Shown here piece by piece: positions 1 through 5,611 of a stretch of DNA of 17,285 nt. Source of the DNA: an uncultured Treponema sp. Its GTDB lineage: Bacteria; Spirochaetota; Spirochaetia; Treponematales; Treponemataceae. The notes under the pieces are model-generated. The model had not been told where the DNA came from and did not search any database. It was given only the letters and a program-made list of their open reading frames with translations. The number at the start of each line of letters is the position of its first letter. Position 1 is the stretch's first letter. The stretch lies in the NCBI GenBank assembly GCA_937877515.1, contig CALFIX010000039.1:1-17285 (forward strand). Reading direction: 5' to 3'. The position numbers and the translations under genes were made by a program.

Positions 1-19
1 TGCTGAAAAAGCAATTAAA

Positions 20-81
20 TCTCAATTACCTAATTGACATTTCATAGCAGGTCTTTTATATTACCTAAAAATAACTTAGTC
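20..81 (+). promoter_or_regulatory. Second copy of the nitrogenase-like operon control region (promoter plus half-operators)
   Basis: Bases 22-40 repeat, with one inserted A, the 18 bases at 4801-4818 read on the minus strand (TCAATTACCTA then TTGACAT). As in the main copy, a perfect -35 (TTGACA, 34-39) is followed after 17 bp by a -10 (TATATT, 57-62), with ACCTA just before the -35 (28-32) and again just after the -10 (63-67). The right-hand TAGGT arms are degenerate here (TAGTC at 77-81; CAGGT displaced to 48-52). Read rightward, this promoter would make RNA antisense to the end of the binding-protein gene. A possible leftward -35 (TTGAGA on the minus strand, 20-25) would place its -10 beyond the window edge, so the element may mainly serve genes to the left. 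Confidence 0.45.
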
Positions 82-1221
82 CTTATGCTTACAGCAATCC
101 TTCATTTCGTCTTCACAGCAGTCGTCGGCACTTTTGCAACAGTCTTTTACAGCTTCGCCTATACGAGTAACTTTTGTTTCTGTAAATGTTCCGTCATCGT
201 TATAGATGTAGGAATCTGGAATGTCGTCGTAAGAAATAAAATGTTCCCTTACAAATGCTTCCTTGTCGCTTACGTTCTGCATTACGCCCATATCAACAAG
301 CTGGTCGATGGAGTCGTGGATTGTTTTTCTTGCAAGGCCGACTGACGGCGTGTAGTTGTAAGTTTTTAAAAGGCGGGCATTTTCTTCTACGTCGCCGCTC
401 ATCTGTCCGTTTTCAATCTGAAGCACTGCCGCCTCATGAGGACGAGCCTGAACGAATGCACTTGCCTTAAGCATTGCACGGATAAATGCCTTTGTATGCT
501 CAGGATATTTTTTTGCAATTTCTGACGAAACGTAAGTTAAGCAGCAGTATTCCTGACTCAGTTTTTCGTCTTCTGTTGTGTCCAAAATCTTTTTAAAGCC
601 GTAGTCGCGTTCTGCAATGTAAGCAACTGGGTCGTGAAGACCGACAGCTTCTACTGCTCCGTTTGAAAGTGCAATTGGAAGGTCTGTCATTCCGTAAACT
701 GCAATTTTAAACTCAGCATTTGGACCGTAAGCGGTTAAGCCTGCATCATAAAATCTTCTCTGAAATGCTATTGTGGAAGAATCCTGAACGCCTACAAAGC
801 CCACTGTCTTTCCTTTAAGGTCTGCAACTGTGTTGTAAGGGGAGTCGGAGCGGACATAAAATTTTGTACAGCCTGTGTGAACGCCTGTTAAAAAGCTGAT
901 TTCAAGGCCGTTATCCATCTGCGGAATGAGGCTTCCCGCAAGGCCTAAACATGCGTCAATTTTTTTTGCAACGGTTAAGGCGCTTGCCTGCATGATGTCG
1001 ATTTCGATTGTTTCGTATTTTAAGCCAGCCTTAGAAAATTCTTCTTCAAAAATGCCCTTGTCGATTGCAACGTGAAGAGGCGCTGAACAGAGCCCTGAGT
1101 TTGAAGTTCCAATTTTAAATGTAAAATCTGCTTCCTTCTTGCCTTTGCAAGATGAAAGAGAAACCAGTGCATAGACGGAAAGTGCAAGAAGTGCAGCTTT
1201 TGAAACAAATGATTTTTTCAT
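76..1221 (-). CDS. ABC transporter substrate-binding lipoprotein (NMT1/SsuA/TauA-like) with a Cys-Cys-rich tail
   Basis: The 381-residue protein resembles the periplasmic binding components of nitrate/sulfonate/taurine/thiamine-precursor type ABC importers: an early GLCSAPLHVAIDKGIF segment, then DLKGKTVGFVG in the first lobe. It should be a membrane-anchored lipoprotein: a Lys-start signal peptide runs to LSSC with the lipid-bearing Cys at residue 25. The start was set at ATG 1221 because GGAGG lies 5 nt upstream; an in-frame TTG four codons earlier overlaps that site. The odd part is the C-terminus, which has CC pairs at about residues 361, 368 and 376 in an acidic/lysine-rich tail, suggesting metal or thiol binding. 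It is the last gene visible in the operon with the nitrogenase-like subunits; permease and ATPase genes are expected beyond the left edge. The ligand cannot be read from the sequence. Confidence 0.85.
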   Translation of the reverse strand: MKKSFVSKAALLALSVYALVSLSSCKGKKEADFTFKIGTSNSGLCSAPLHVAIDKGIFEEEFSKAGLKYETIEIDIMQASALTVAKKIDACLGLAGSLIPQMDNGLEISFLTGVHTGCTKFYVRSDSPYNTVADLKGKTVGFVGVQDSSTIAFQRRFYDAGLTAYGPNAEFKIAVYGMTDLPIALSNGAVEAVGLHDPVAYIAERDYGFKKILDTTEDEKLSQEYCCLTYVSSEIAKKYPEHTKAFIRAMLKASAFVQARPHEAAVLQIENGQMSGDVEENARLLKTYNYTPSVGLARKTIHDSIDQLVDMGVMQNVSDKEAFVREHFISYDDIPDSYIYNDDGTFTETKVTRIGEAVKDCCKSADDCCEDEMKDCCKHKD

Positions 1222-1257
1222 TATATCCTCCAAAATGTTTTTATTTAATAATCTGCG

Positions 1258-1399
1258 TTAGGGATTGTAGGGGCGCAAAGCGTTCGGAAGCGACCGAAGG
1301 AAGCGGAAGCGGTTCTCGCAACGAGCACGAATGTGCGAAGTTTCAAGCGACCCCGAAAAGCCCGGCCGACTGCAGTAAGCAGGCGGAAACGCCCAAATC
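1258..1399. repeat. GC-rich intergenic repeat element between the nifK-like and binding-protein genes
   Basis: This 142-bp stretch is markedly richer in G and C than the genes on either side and is made of short purine-rich near-repeats (GGAAGCGACCGAAGGAAGCG and similar). It contains 1316-1344, an exact 29-base inverted copy of 4287-4315. It fills almost all of the gap between the nifK-like stop and the binding-protein ribosome site. It encodes nothing convincing. It looks like a dispersed non-coding repeat of the host rather than a regulatory site, but its presence between operon genes could affect RNA stability or read-through. Confidence 0.5.
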
Positions 1400-2719
1400 C
1401 TACAAATTGTCATACAAATCTTCTGTGAGCGTAAGGCTTCCGCGATAGCCACAGTAAGTTCGGTTAAACACAAGCCTCTCGTTCATCGGGAATGTTGCGT
1501 TTAAATACTGAATACCTTTTTCGAGGGCGACTTCTTTTTCGTTTGTGCTTCCAACCAAAAGTGTAATTTCCTCAGGGCAAGTGCGAATTGCATTGTTAAT
1601 TTCCCACTGGTCGCTTGCAAAGATAATTTGAGGCGGAGAAGCATATTCAAGACTGCTGATATTCTTGATGATTCTTTCCTTGTCTTCCGGGCGGAAAATA
1701 GGCTCCGTGATTACGACAAGAACAGGACTGAAACTGTAATCGTTTGCAAGATAGCGGGTAAGGGCGATTGCACTTGACGCATCTCCTGCCACCGCAAAAC
1801 GCTTCCAGCTAAGCTGCCCGATGCTCTGCGCAAGATACGAATACACGTAATCTTCTTCTTCGGCTATGACTTTTTCTACCAGTGCGTTGTCGAGCTTTAG
1901 AGCTTCTGAAACCTCACGCAAAAAGCGTGTAGTATCCGTTGCACCCACAGGGAAGAACGGGAAACGGATGGAAGGAACTCCAAACTTATCCTCAAACTTT
2001 TTTGCAGGGCTTTTAAATAGCCACGGATTTACGATGATGTTCAATGCGGCTTCGGAGCAGTGCTCAATAACGTCCAGCCCCTGATGCTTTGTAAAAAACG
2101 TGTTTACCCTAAGTCCGAGCCGGCTTAAAATGCGGTCAAGCTCTTCAAGCGTTCCTGCCCAGAAAGGATCGTGATAAGGCACTACTCCAAAAATGTTTAC
2201 AAGAGGCTTTTTTGAATCTTCTTCTGAAAGTCCCTGCTCGCTCAGTGGGCGTGGCGGTAAAATCACCTTGTCTATAAAAGTGTTCCAGACAGTTTCGTAC
2301 CCCAGGTTTGAGTCGCCTGCAAAACCTGGAGTGTCGATTGCAAAAACCTTGTATCCCTGCTCTGTAAATTCTTCTGTAACGCTCTGAATGTCGTCGCCGA
2401 TAATCCCTGCCGTACAGCCTGTCAAGACAAAGTATGCGGAAGCGTCTATTATGTCGATTGCTCCCTGAATTGTAGTGCGGAGCTTGTTTACACCGCCAAA
2501 TACAACCTCTTTTTCAAGCATGTTGCTGGAAGGCAGGCTTACTCCGCTTACAAAGCATGCGTGCTTGTGTCCGCTCTGTCCCTGTTCCGCAGCAGTTGTC
2601 TGCATGCAGCAACCGGGGCCTGAATGTAAAATCGGGCAGATGTGGTCTACCGCTGCCAAAACTGAATTTATTCCCGAGAGCACGCAGCCCCCGCGTGGAT
2701 TTTCTGTTATAAATGACAT
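1400..2719 (-). CDS. NifK-like second subunit of a nitrogenase-like reductase (nitrogenase component 1 family)
   Basis: The 439-residue protein belongs to the nitrogenase component 1 type oxidoreductase family. It carries the three cysteine positions of a bridging Fe-S cluster: Cys12 (RGGC), Cys37/38 (HSGPGCC) and Cys102 (LTGCTAGIIGDDI, the very conserved GxIGDDI motif). The VVFGG segment and the end GYRGSLTLTEDLYDNL are also family-typical, so the gene is not truncated. AAGGAGG lies 4 nt before the ATG. It follows the NifD-like gene after 81 bp, and the pair presumably forms a heterotetramer. It lacks the N-terminal extension of true NifK and I do not assign it to nitrogen fixation. Light-independent protochlorophyllide reductase is unlikely given the neighbours (NifX-type protein, ABC importer). 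The subgroup needs a phylogeny. Confidence 0.86.
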   Translation of the reverse strand: MSFITENPRGGCVLSGINSVLAAVDHICPILHSGPGCCMQTTAAEQGQSGHKHACFVSGVSLPSSNMLEKEVVFGGVNKLRTTIQGAIDIIDASAYFVLTGCTAGIIGDDIQSVTEEFTEQGYKVFAIDTPGFAGDSNLGYETVWNTFIDKVILPPRPLSEQGLSEEDSKKPLVNIFGVVPYHDPFWAGTLEELDRILSRLGLRVNTFFTKHQGLDVIEHCSEAALNIIVNPWLFKSPAKKFEDKFGVPSIRFPFFPVGATDTTRFLREVSEALKLDNALVEKVIAEEEDYVYSYLAQSIGQLSWKRFAVAGDASSAIALTRYLANDYSFSPVLVVITEPIFRPEDKERIIKNISSLEYASPPQIIFASDQWEINNAIRTCPEEITLLVGSTNEKEVALEKGIQYLNATFPMNERLVFNRTYCGYRGSLTLTEDLYDNL

Positions 2720-2800
2720 AATTCCTCCTTATGGAAGAAGAGAACCCCCTCTACCTCGAAGCGTTTTTTTTCTCTCCCCAAATCCCACTTACCAGCGGGC

Positions 2801-4246
2801 TTACACGCCTACAATGTACTTAAAGGCATCTTCATCGTACCAGCTGTCGCGGTATGGAAGTTTTACGTGTGCCGAAAGCTTTTTATTAAAGCCAGGATTA
2901 CTAAGCTGATCTGCAATCTTGTTTCCAAGGTACAAAAGTCCGTCGTAACCCATTGTAGGACGCTTTCCGTCTAAGACGTGGGTCGTAGGAATGCCAAGCT
3001 TTGCAGCCCAGTCAGGAACTCCGATAAATGCATCAGGCTTAAGCTTTTTCACAAGATTCACCTGCTCAAACGGCTGCATGTTCGCAATGTCCACAACAAA
3101 GTCCTTGTGAATGTCGTTCAAGTATTCAATATCAACCTGTGCGTCATCATCATAAGTTGGAGTTTCAAGCCCAACAAGCTTCATTCCAAAGTCGTCAATC
3201 AAGGCGGCGGCGGCAAAGCTTCGTCCTGTTCCACCGCAGATAAAAACTCTTTTTCCTTCCAAGCGGGCACGAATTTTTTTAACAAGAGGGTCAATTCTCT
3301 CATGCTCACGAAAAATAATTTCTTCAACCTCTTTTTCCTTTCCCAAAATCGTTGCAATTCCGCGGTACCACTTGTCTGTGTTACGAATTCCAATCGGCAT
3401 TACAGTGTGCGAATAAGGAATGTCGTAATCATCCTGCAGGGTCTTCATAAACTCGTCGGCAAAAACCTTACAGATGCTGGTGGAAGCAACCGCCTGAGGA
3501 ATCTTTTTTATTTTTTCAAGCGAGCTGTAAAACGGAATGTAATTTGCTTCCGCTCCAATCAGGCTCAGCATCCGCTCCATTTCTTTCTGGTCTGCATAGC
3601 TTACGGTAGTCGGTGCAAAAAGATTCACAAGATTTGGAATTGTTGGCTTTTTTTCTTTTTTCAAAATGTATTTATTTATAGAAAGAAACGCTGCGTCAAA
3701 TCCGCTTGCACAAACCTTGCTCTTAAAGCCCTCGCAGTGAATCGGAATGATTGTCTGCTCAGGATATTCCGCCCCCAAATCAGAACAGATTGCGTCAATG
3801 TCATCCCCGATGATTCCGGAGGCACACGAAGCGTACACAAAGATGAGCTTAGGATTATAGCGCTCAACCGCCTTTTTTACGCTGTCACGAAGCTTCTGCT
3901 CGCCGCCAAAAACAACACTCTTCTGGTCAAGGTTCGTAACAATAATGCGGGGATTTTTAATAACCTTTTCTCCGCGGTGAGCCTGACCAACGCGATACAT
4001 ATCAACTGCCATAATCGAACAGCCCACGCAGCCCTGAGGTGAATGACTTATAAAAACGGAATCTTCAAGGCTCATAAGACACGCCATGCTGTTTATCTGC
4101 TGGCACTGCAAGCCTTGAGCAAAGCTTCTGTCCGCACGCTTTAAGCACTTACCTGCAAATTTTTCTGAAACAAGAACACTAGAACCGCCAAAATCATTTA
4201 CACGTCCTTCCTTACTTTCCCTAACTCCACTGTACTGAACTGCCAT
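2801..4246 (-). CDS. NifD-like subunit of a nitrogenase-like reductase, with cofactor-ligand Cys and His conserved
   Basis: This 481-residue nitrogenase component 1 protein has P-cluster-type cysteines at residues 48, 73 (HSPQGC) and 141 (ASCASGIIGDDI). It aligns by eye without gaps to NifD around both FeMo-cofactor ligands: Cys259 lies 15 residues before Tyr274-x-Ile-Pro, as Cys275 lies before Tyr290-x-Ile-Pro; His423 lies 10 residues before Gly433-Tyr-Asp-Gly, as His442 lies before Gly452-Phe-Asp-Gly. In contrast, the CEGF segment (171-174) aligns Gln191 with Cys179 and His195 with Phe183, so the residues NifD needs for N2 reduction are missing. The start was taken at ATG 4246, with AGAGG 7 nt upstream, rather than 18 codons further up. 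Likely role: catalytic subunit of a group IV (Nfl-type) reductase acting on an unknown small molecule; a NifE-like scaffold is the alternative but usually lacks the His ligand. Confidence 0.88.
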   Translation of the reverse strand: MAVQYSGVRESKEGRVNDFGGSSVLVSEKFAGKCLKRADRSFAQGLQCQQINSMACLMSLEDSVFISHSPQGCVGCSIMAVDMYRVGQAHRGEKVIKNPRIIVTNLDQKSVVFGGEQKLRDSVKKAVERYNPKLIFVYASCASGIIGDDIDAICSDLGAEYPEQTIIPIHCEGFKSKVCASGFDAAFLSINKYILKKEKKPTIPNLVNLFAPTTVSYADQKEMERMLSLIGAEANYIPFYSSLEKIKKIPQAVASTSICKVFADEFMKTLQDDYDIPYSHTVMPIGIRNTDKWYRGIATILGKEKEVEEIIFREHERIDPLVKKIRARLEGKRVFICGGTGRSFAAAALIDDFGMKLVGLETPTYDDDAQVDIEYLNDIHKDFVVDIANMQPFEQVNLVKKLKPDAFIGVPDWAAKLGIPTTHVLDGKRPTMGYDGLLYLGNKIADQLSNPGFNKKLSAHVKLPYRDSWYDEDAFKYIVGV

Positions 4247-4286
4247 TTTGTTACCTCTAATAATCTTAGGAGAGGGAAGTCCGTTA

Positions 4287-4315
4287 GAAACTTCGCACAT
4301 TCGTGCTCGTTGCGA
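4287..4315. repeat. 29-bp repeat, inverted copy of 1316-1344
   Basis: These 29 bases are the exact reverse complement of 1316-1344, with mismatches immediately outside on both sides. The two copies flank the nifD-like and nifK-like genes. This copy sits alone in the 89-bp gap between the NifX-type gene and the nifD-like gene, without the rest of the GC-rich element. The core can form a small GCAC/GTGC hairpin. Confidence 0.7.
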
Positions 4316-4335
4316 ATACCCCCTAAAAACCCCGC

Positions 4336-4740
4336 TTAATTTCTCTTTGCCAAAGAAATATGCCTGTCTGTCTTATAAAAATATCCCGTAATCTTTTCCA
4401 GTGCTTCCTGAACAGAGCACTCCACGTCAAAGCCTGCAATCGCTTTTTTTTCAAGCTGCTTTGTTACGTTAAAACCAATTTTTGCCGCAACTACTGCCCG
4501 TACGTCAGAAAGAAAATCAAGGTCTGCACCAGTAGAGCCGCAGGAACAGCCAGAGCCGTTTCCGCAGGATTTCTGCTCTTTAGAGACAGAGCCACTCTTA
4601 TCCTGTGGAACTTCACGCTTTTCAAGCATCAAAACTTCCGCTTCATCATCAACTGTGTAAATATAGAAGAAAAGAGCCTTTCCAAAATGCGTATCTACAT
4701 TTTTTCCGTCACTCGAAGCAACTGCAATTTTGTAACTCAT
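4336..4740 (-). CDS. NifX/NafY-type Fe-S cofactor-binding protein (dinitrogenase iron-molybdenum cofactor biosynthesis family)
   Basis: This 134-residue protein opens with KIAVASSDGKNVDTHFGKALFFYIY, the hallmark of the NifX/NafY/NifB-C-terminal domain family, whose members bind nitrogenase cofactor precursors and carry them to apo-enzyme. The HFG motif is at residues 18-20. A Gly/Ser/Cys-rich loop has Cys59, Cys65 and Cys67, and a further Cys108 lies near the end; these could bind an iron-sulfur cluster. It is the first gene of the operon, directly after the promoter, with AGGAG 5 nt before the ATG. Its position ahead of the two component 1 genes suggests that this enzyme also receives a complex metal cluster. 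Stand-alone members of this family also occur away from nitrogenases, so the link rests on context. Confidence 0.85.
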   Translation of the reverse strand: MSYKIAVASSDGKNVDTHFGKALFFYIYTVDDEAEVLMLEKREVPQDKSGSVSKEQKSCGNGSGCSCGSTGADLDFLSDVRAVVAAKIGFNVTKQLEKKAIAGFDVECSVQEALEKITGYFYKTDRHISLAKRN

Positions 4741-4757
4741 ATAGACTCCTATAAAAA

Positions 4758-4776
4758 ACCTAGTTAATTAATAGGT
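4758..4776. promoter_or_regulatory. Palindromic operator, downstream copy
   Basis: The 19 bases read ACCTA, nine bases, TAGGT, with a further TTAATTAA palindrome inside. The site begins 2 bp downstream of the minus-strand -10 box, so a bound protein would block the transcription start. Its centre is 36 bp from that of the matching site at 4794-4812. The regulator is unknown and is not encoded nearby. Confidence 0.65.
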
Positions 4777-4778
4777 AA

Positions 4779-4807
4779 ATAATATATTTTATAACCTACC
4801 ATGTCAA
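4779..4807 (-). promoter_or_regulatory. Sigma-70-type promoter of the nitrogenase-like operon
   Basis: On the minus strand a consensus -35, TTGACA (4802-4807), is followed after 17 bp by the -10 TATTAT (4779-4784). The predicted start lies about 30 nt before the NifX-type gene. The -35 lies inside the palindrome at 4794-4812 and the start region inside the palindrome at 4758-4776, so repression is the simplest reading. Confidence 0.72.
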
Positions 4808-4812
4808 TAGGT
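4794..4812. promoter_or_regulatory. Palindromic operator, upstream copy shared by two divergent promoters
   Basis: ACCTA, nine bases, TAGGT, with the same spacing as 4758-4776. It covers the -35 box of the minus-strand operon and ends 2 bp before the -35 of the plus-strand flavoprotein gene. One bound regulator could therefore control both directions. The arms are in the opposite order to a DtxR-type box (TTAGG...CCTAA). Confidence 0.65.
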
Positions 4813-4814
4813 AA

Positions 4815-4843
4815 TTGAAACATAAATTAAATTTCGCTATAAT
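4815..4843 (+). promoter_or_regulatory. Promoter of the divergent flavin-binding protein gene
   Basis: TTGAAA (4815-4820), a 17-bp spacer and a perfect TATAAT (4838-4843). The -35 box is only 7 bp from the -35 box of the opposing operon, a back-to-back arrangement. The leader is about 50 nt. Confidence 0.7.
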
Positions 4844-4861
4844 TTTTTTTAAAATAAAAAA

Positions 4862-4883
4862 GTCACCGCTACCTAACGGGGAC
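4862..4883 (+). other. Small leader hairpin before the flavin-binding protein gene
   Basis: GTC-A-CCG and CGG-G-GAC can pair around an 8-base loop, with one A/G mismatch, directly upstream of the ribosome site (AGGAG, 4891-4895). It has no T-run, so it is not an intrinsic terminator. It may be only incidental. Confidence 0.25.
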
Positions 4884-4901
4884 GCCACACAGGAGAAAAA
4901 C

Positions 4902-5294
4902 ATGAACGAAGTTTACGATTTTATTAAAAGCGCAGGAACTTATTTTCTTGCAACTGATGATAACGGTCAGCCTAGAGTCCGCCCGTTTGGAACAGTCAAT
5001 CTGTTTGAAGGAAAGCTTTACATTCAGACTGGAAAATCAAAAAACGTTTCAAAACAGATTCAGAAAAATCCGCGCGTAGAGCTTTGTGCTTCAAAAGGTG
5101 CAGAATGGATTCGCGTTGAAGGCAAGCTTATTCGTGACGACCGCCGCGAACCAAAGGCAGATATGCTGGAGCATTATCCGGAGCTTAAAAAAATGTACTC
5201 TCCTGATGATGACAACACAGAAGTCTTATACTTTAAGGACGCAACTGCAACATTCTACAGCTTTACAACTGCACCTAAAGCTGTAAAGTTTTAG
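4902..5294 (+). CDS. Pyridoxamine 5'-phosphate oxidase-family (FMN-binding split-barrel) protein
   Basis: The 130-residue protein has the compact layout of the putative PNPOx/NimA-like split-barrel family: GTYFLATDDNGQPRVRPFG at residues 12-30, then the KNVSKQIQKNPRVELC helix-strand unit and the WIRVEGK strand. Members bind FMN (some bind F420 or haem) and reduce small molecules; few have a known substrate. The start was chosen at ATG 4902, with AGGAG 6 nt upstream; the frame is open further up but has no ribosome site there. It is divergent from the nitrogenase-like operon and shares the operator at 4794-4812, so it may be part of the same pathway, for example as a flavin reductase or a detoxifying enzyme. 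That link is inference. Confidence 0.82.
   Translation: MNEVYDFIKSAGTYFLATDDNGQPRVRPFGTVNLFEGKLYIQTGKSKNVSKQIQKNPRVELCASKGAEWIRVEGKLIRDDRREPKADMLEHYPELKKMYSPDDDNTEVLYFKDATATFYSFTTAPKAVKF
5257..5292 (+). terminator. Possible intrinsic terminator overlapping the end of the flavin-binding protein gene
   Basis: ACAGCTTTA (5257-5265) and TAAAGCTGT (5276-5284) form a perfect 9-bp stem with a 10-base loop, followed by AAAGTTTT. The T-run is short and the stem lies within the last codons, so this is a weak candidate. Confidence 0.3.
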
Positions 5295-5611
5295 CATTAC
5301 ATAAATTTAATTCCTGGGAACGGCGGGCAATGTCTTTTCTAAACAAAGTCCTAAAGCTAAAGCGCACATAGGCATTAACAGTAATTACAACAGTGATGAA
5401 TGCAAACACCATTCTCTGAAACTGATTCCTCGGCATAAGAAATCTTCTTTTTAATCGCACTCTTGCGAAGTAAATTTCCTAATGTTGCGTAATCAGATTT
5501 ACATGAGATAAAACAAATACCCCTCAAGGGCCATTACCTTAACGCACATCTTTATTATTTACATAAAAAAATATATACTCTTTTCTAAACATTATATTAA
5601 AGGAAAAATCT
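5295..5611. other. Gene-poor gap between the flavoprotein gene and glmS
   Basis: This 317-bp gap holds a probable gene remnant on the minus strand (5365-5436), a small CCCT/AGGG hairpin near 5521-5530, and an AT-rich stretch from 5551 to 5600 that must contain the glmS promoter. A TATACT box near 5574-5579 is the best -10 candidate, but no good -35 is paired with it. No RNA gene or intact reading frame was recognised. Confidence 0.5.
5365..5436 (-). pseudogene. N-terminal remnant of a small membrane protein (possibly DUF2798-like)
   Basis: From ATG 5436 the minus strand encodes MPRNQFQRMVFAFITVVITV followed by NAYV. This resembles the start of small membrane proteins of the DUF2798 type (MPRNKFQR-like start, then a hydrophobic segment). 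After about 24 residues the frame turns basic and unlike a membrane protein (RFSFRTLFRKDIARR) and soon stops inside the neighbouring gene. There is only a poor ribosome site (AAGAAGA). I read it as a decayed or truncated gene. The family match is from memory and unproven. Confidence 0.35.

Noticed and set aside
34..345. 103-codon open frame on the plus strand starting with TTG
   Set aside because: Its start codon is part of the -35 box at 34-39, it is antisense to the binding-protein gene, and it has no ribosome site.
1258..1399. CRISPR array or tRNA cluster in the GC-rich gap
   Set aside because: The short purine-rich near-repeats are irregular, with no constant repeat/spacer length, and no cloverleaf can be drawn.
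2978..4042. 354-codon open frame on the plus strand opposite the nifD-like gene
   Set aside because: It is antisense to a strongly recognisable gene, has no ribosome site and translates to a basic Asn/Phe/Leu-rich sequence with no domain.
1400..4246. A true nitrogen-fixing nitrogenase (nifDK)
   Set aside because: The NifD-like protein lacks the equivalents of Gln191 and His195, the NifK-like protein is short, and no nifH, nifE, nifN or nifB is present.
1400..4246. Light-independent protochlorophyllide reductase or CfbD-type enzyme
   Set aside because: The context is a NifX-type carrier and an ABC importer, there are two unlike subunits, and both cofactor ligands are kept; none of this fits those enzymes.
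4758..4812. DtxR/IdeR-type iron box
   Set aside because: The arms run ACCTA...TAGGT, opposite to the TTAGG...CCTAA order of that box, and no DtxR gene is near.
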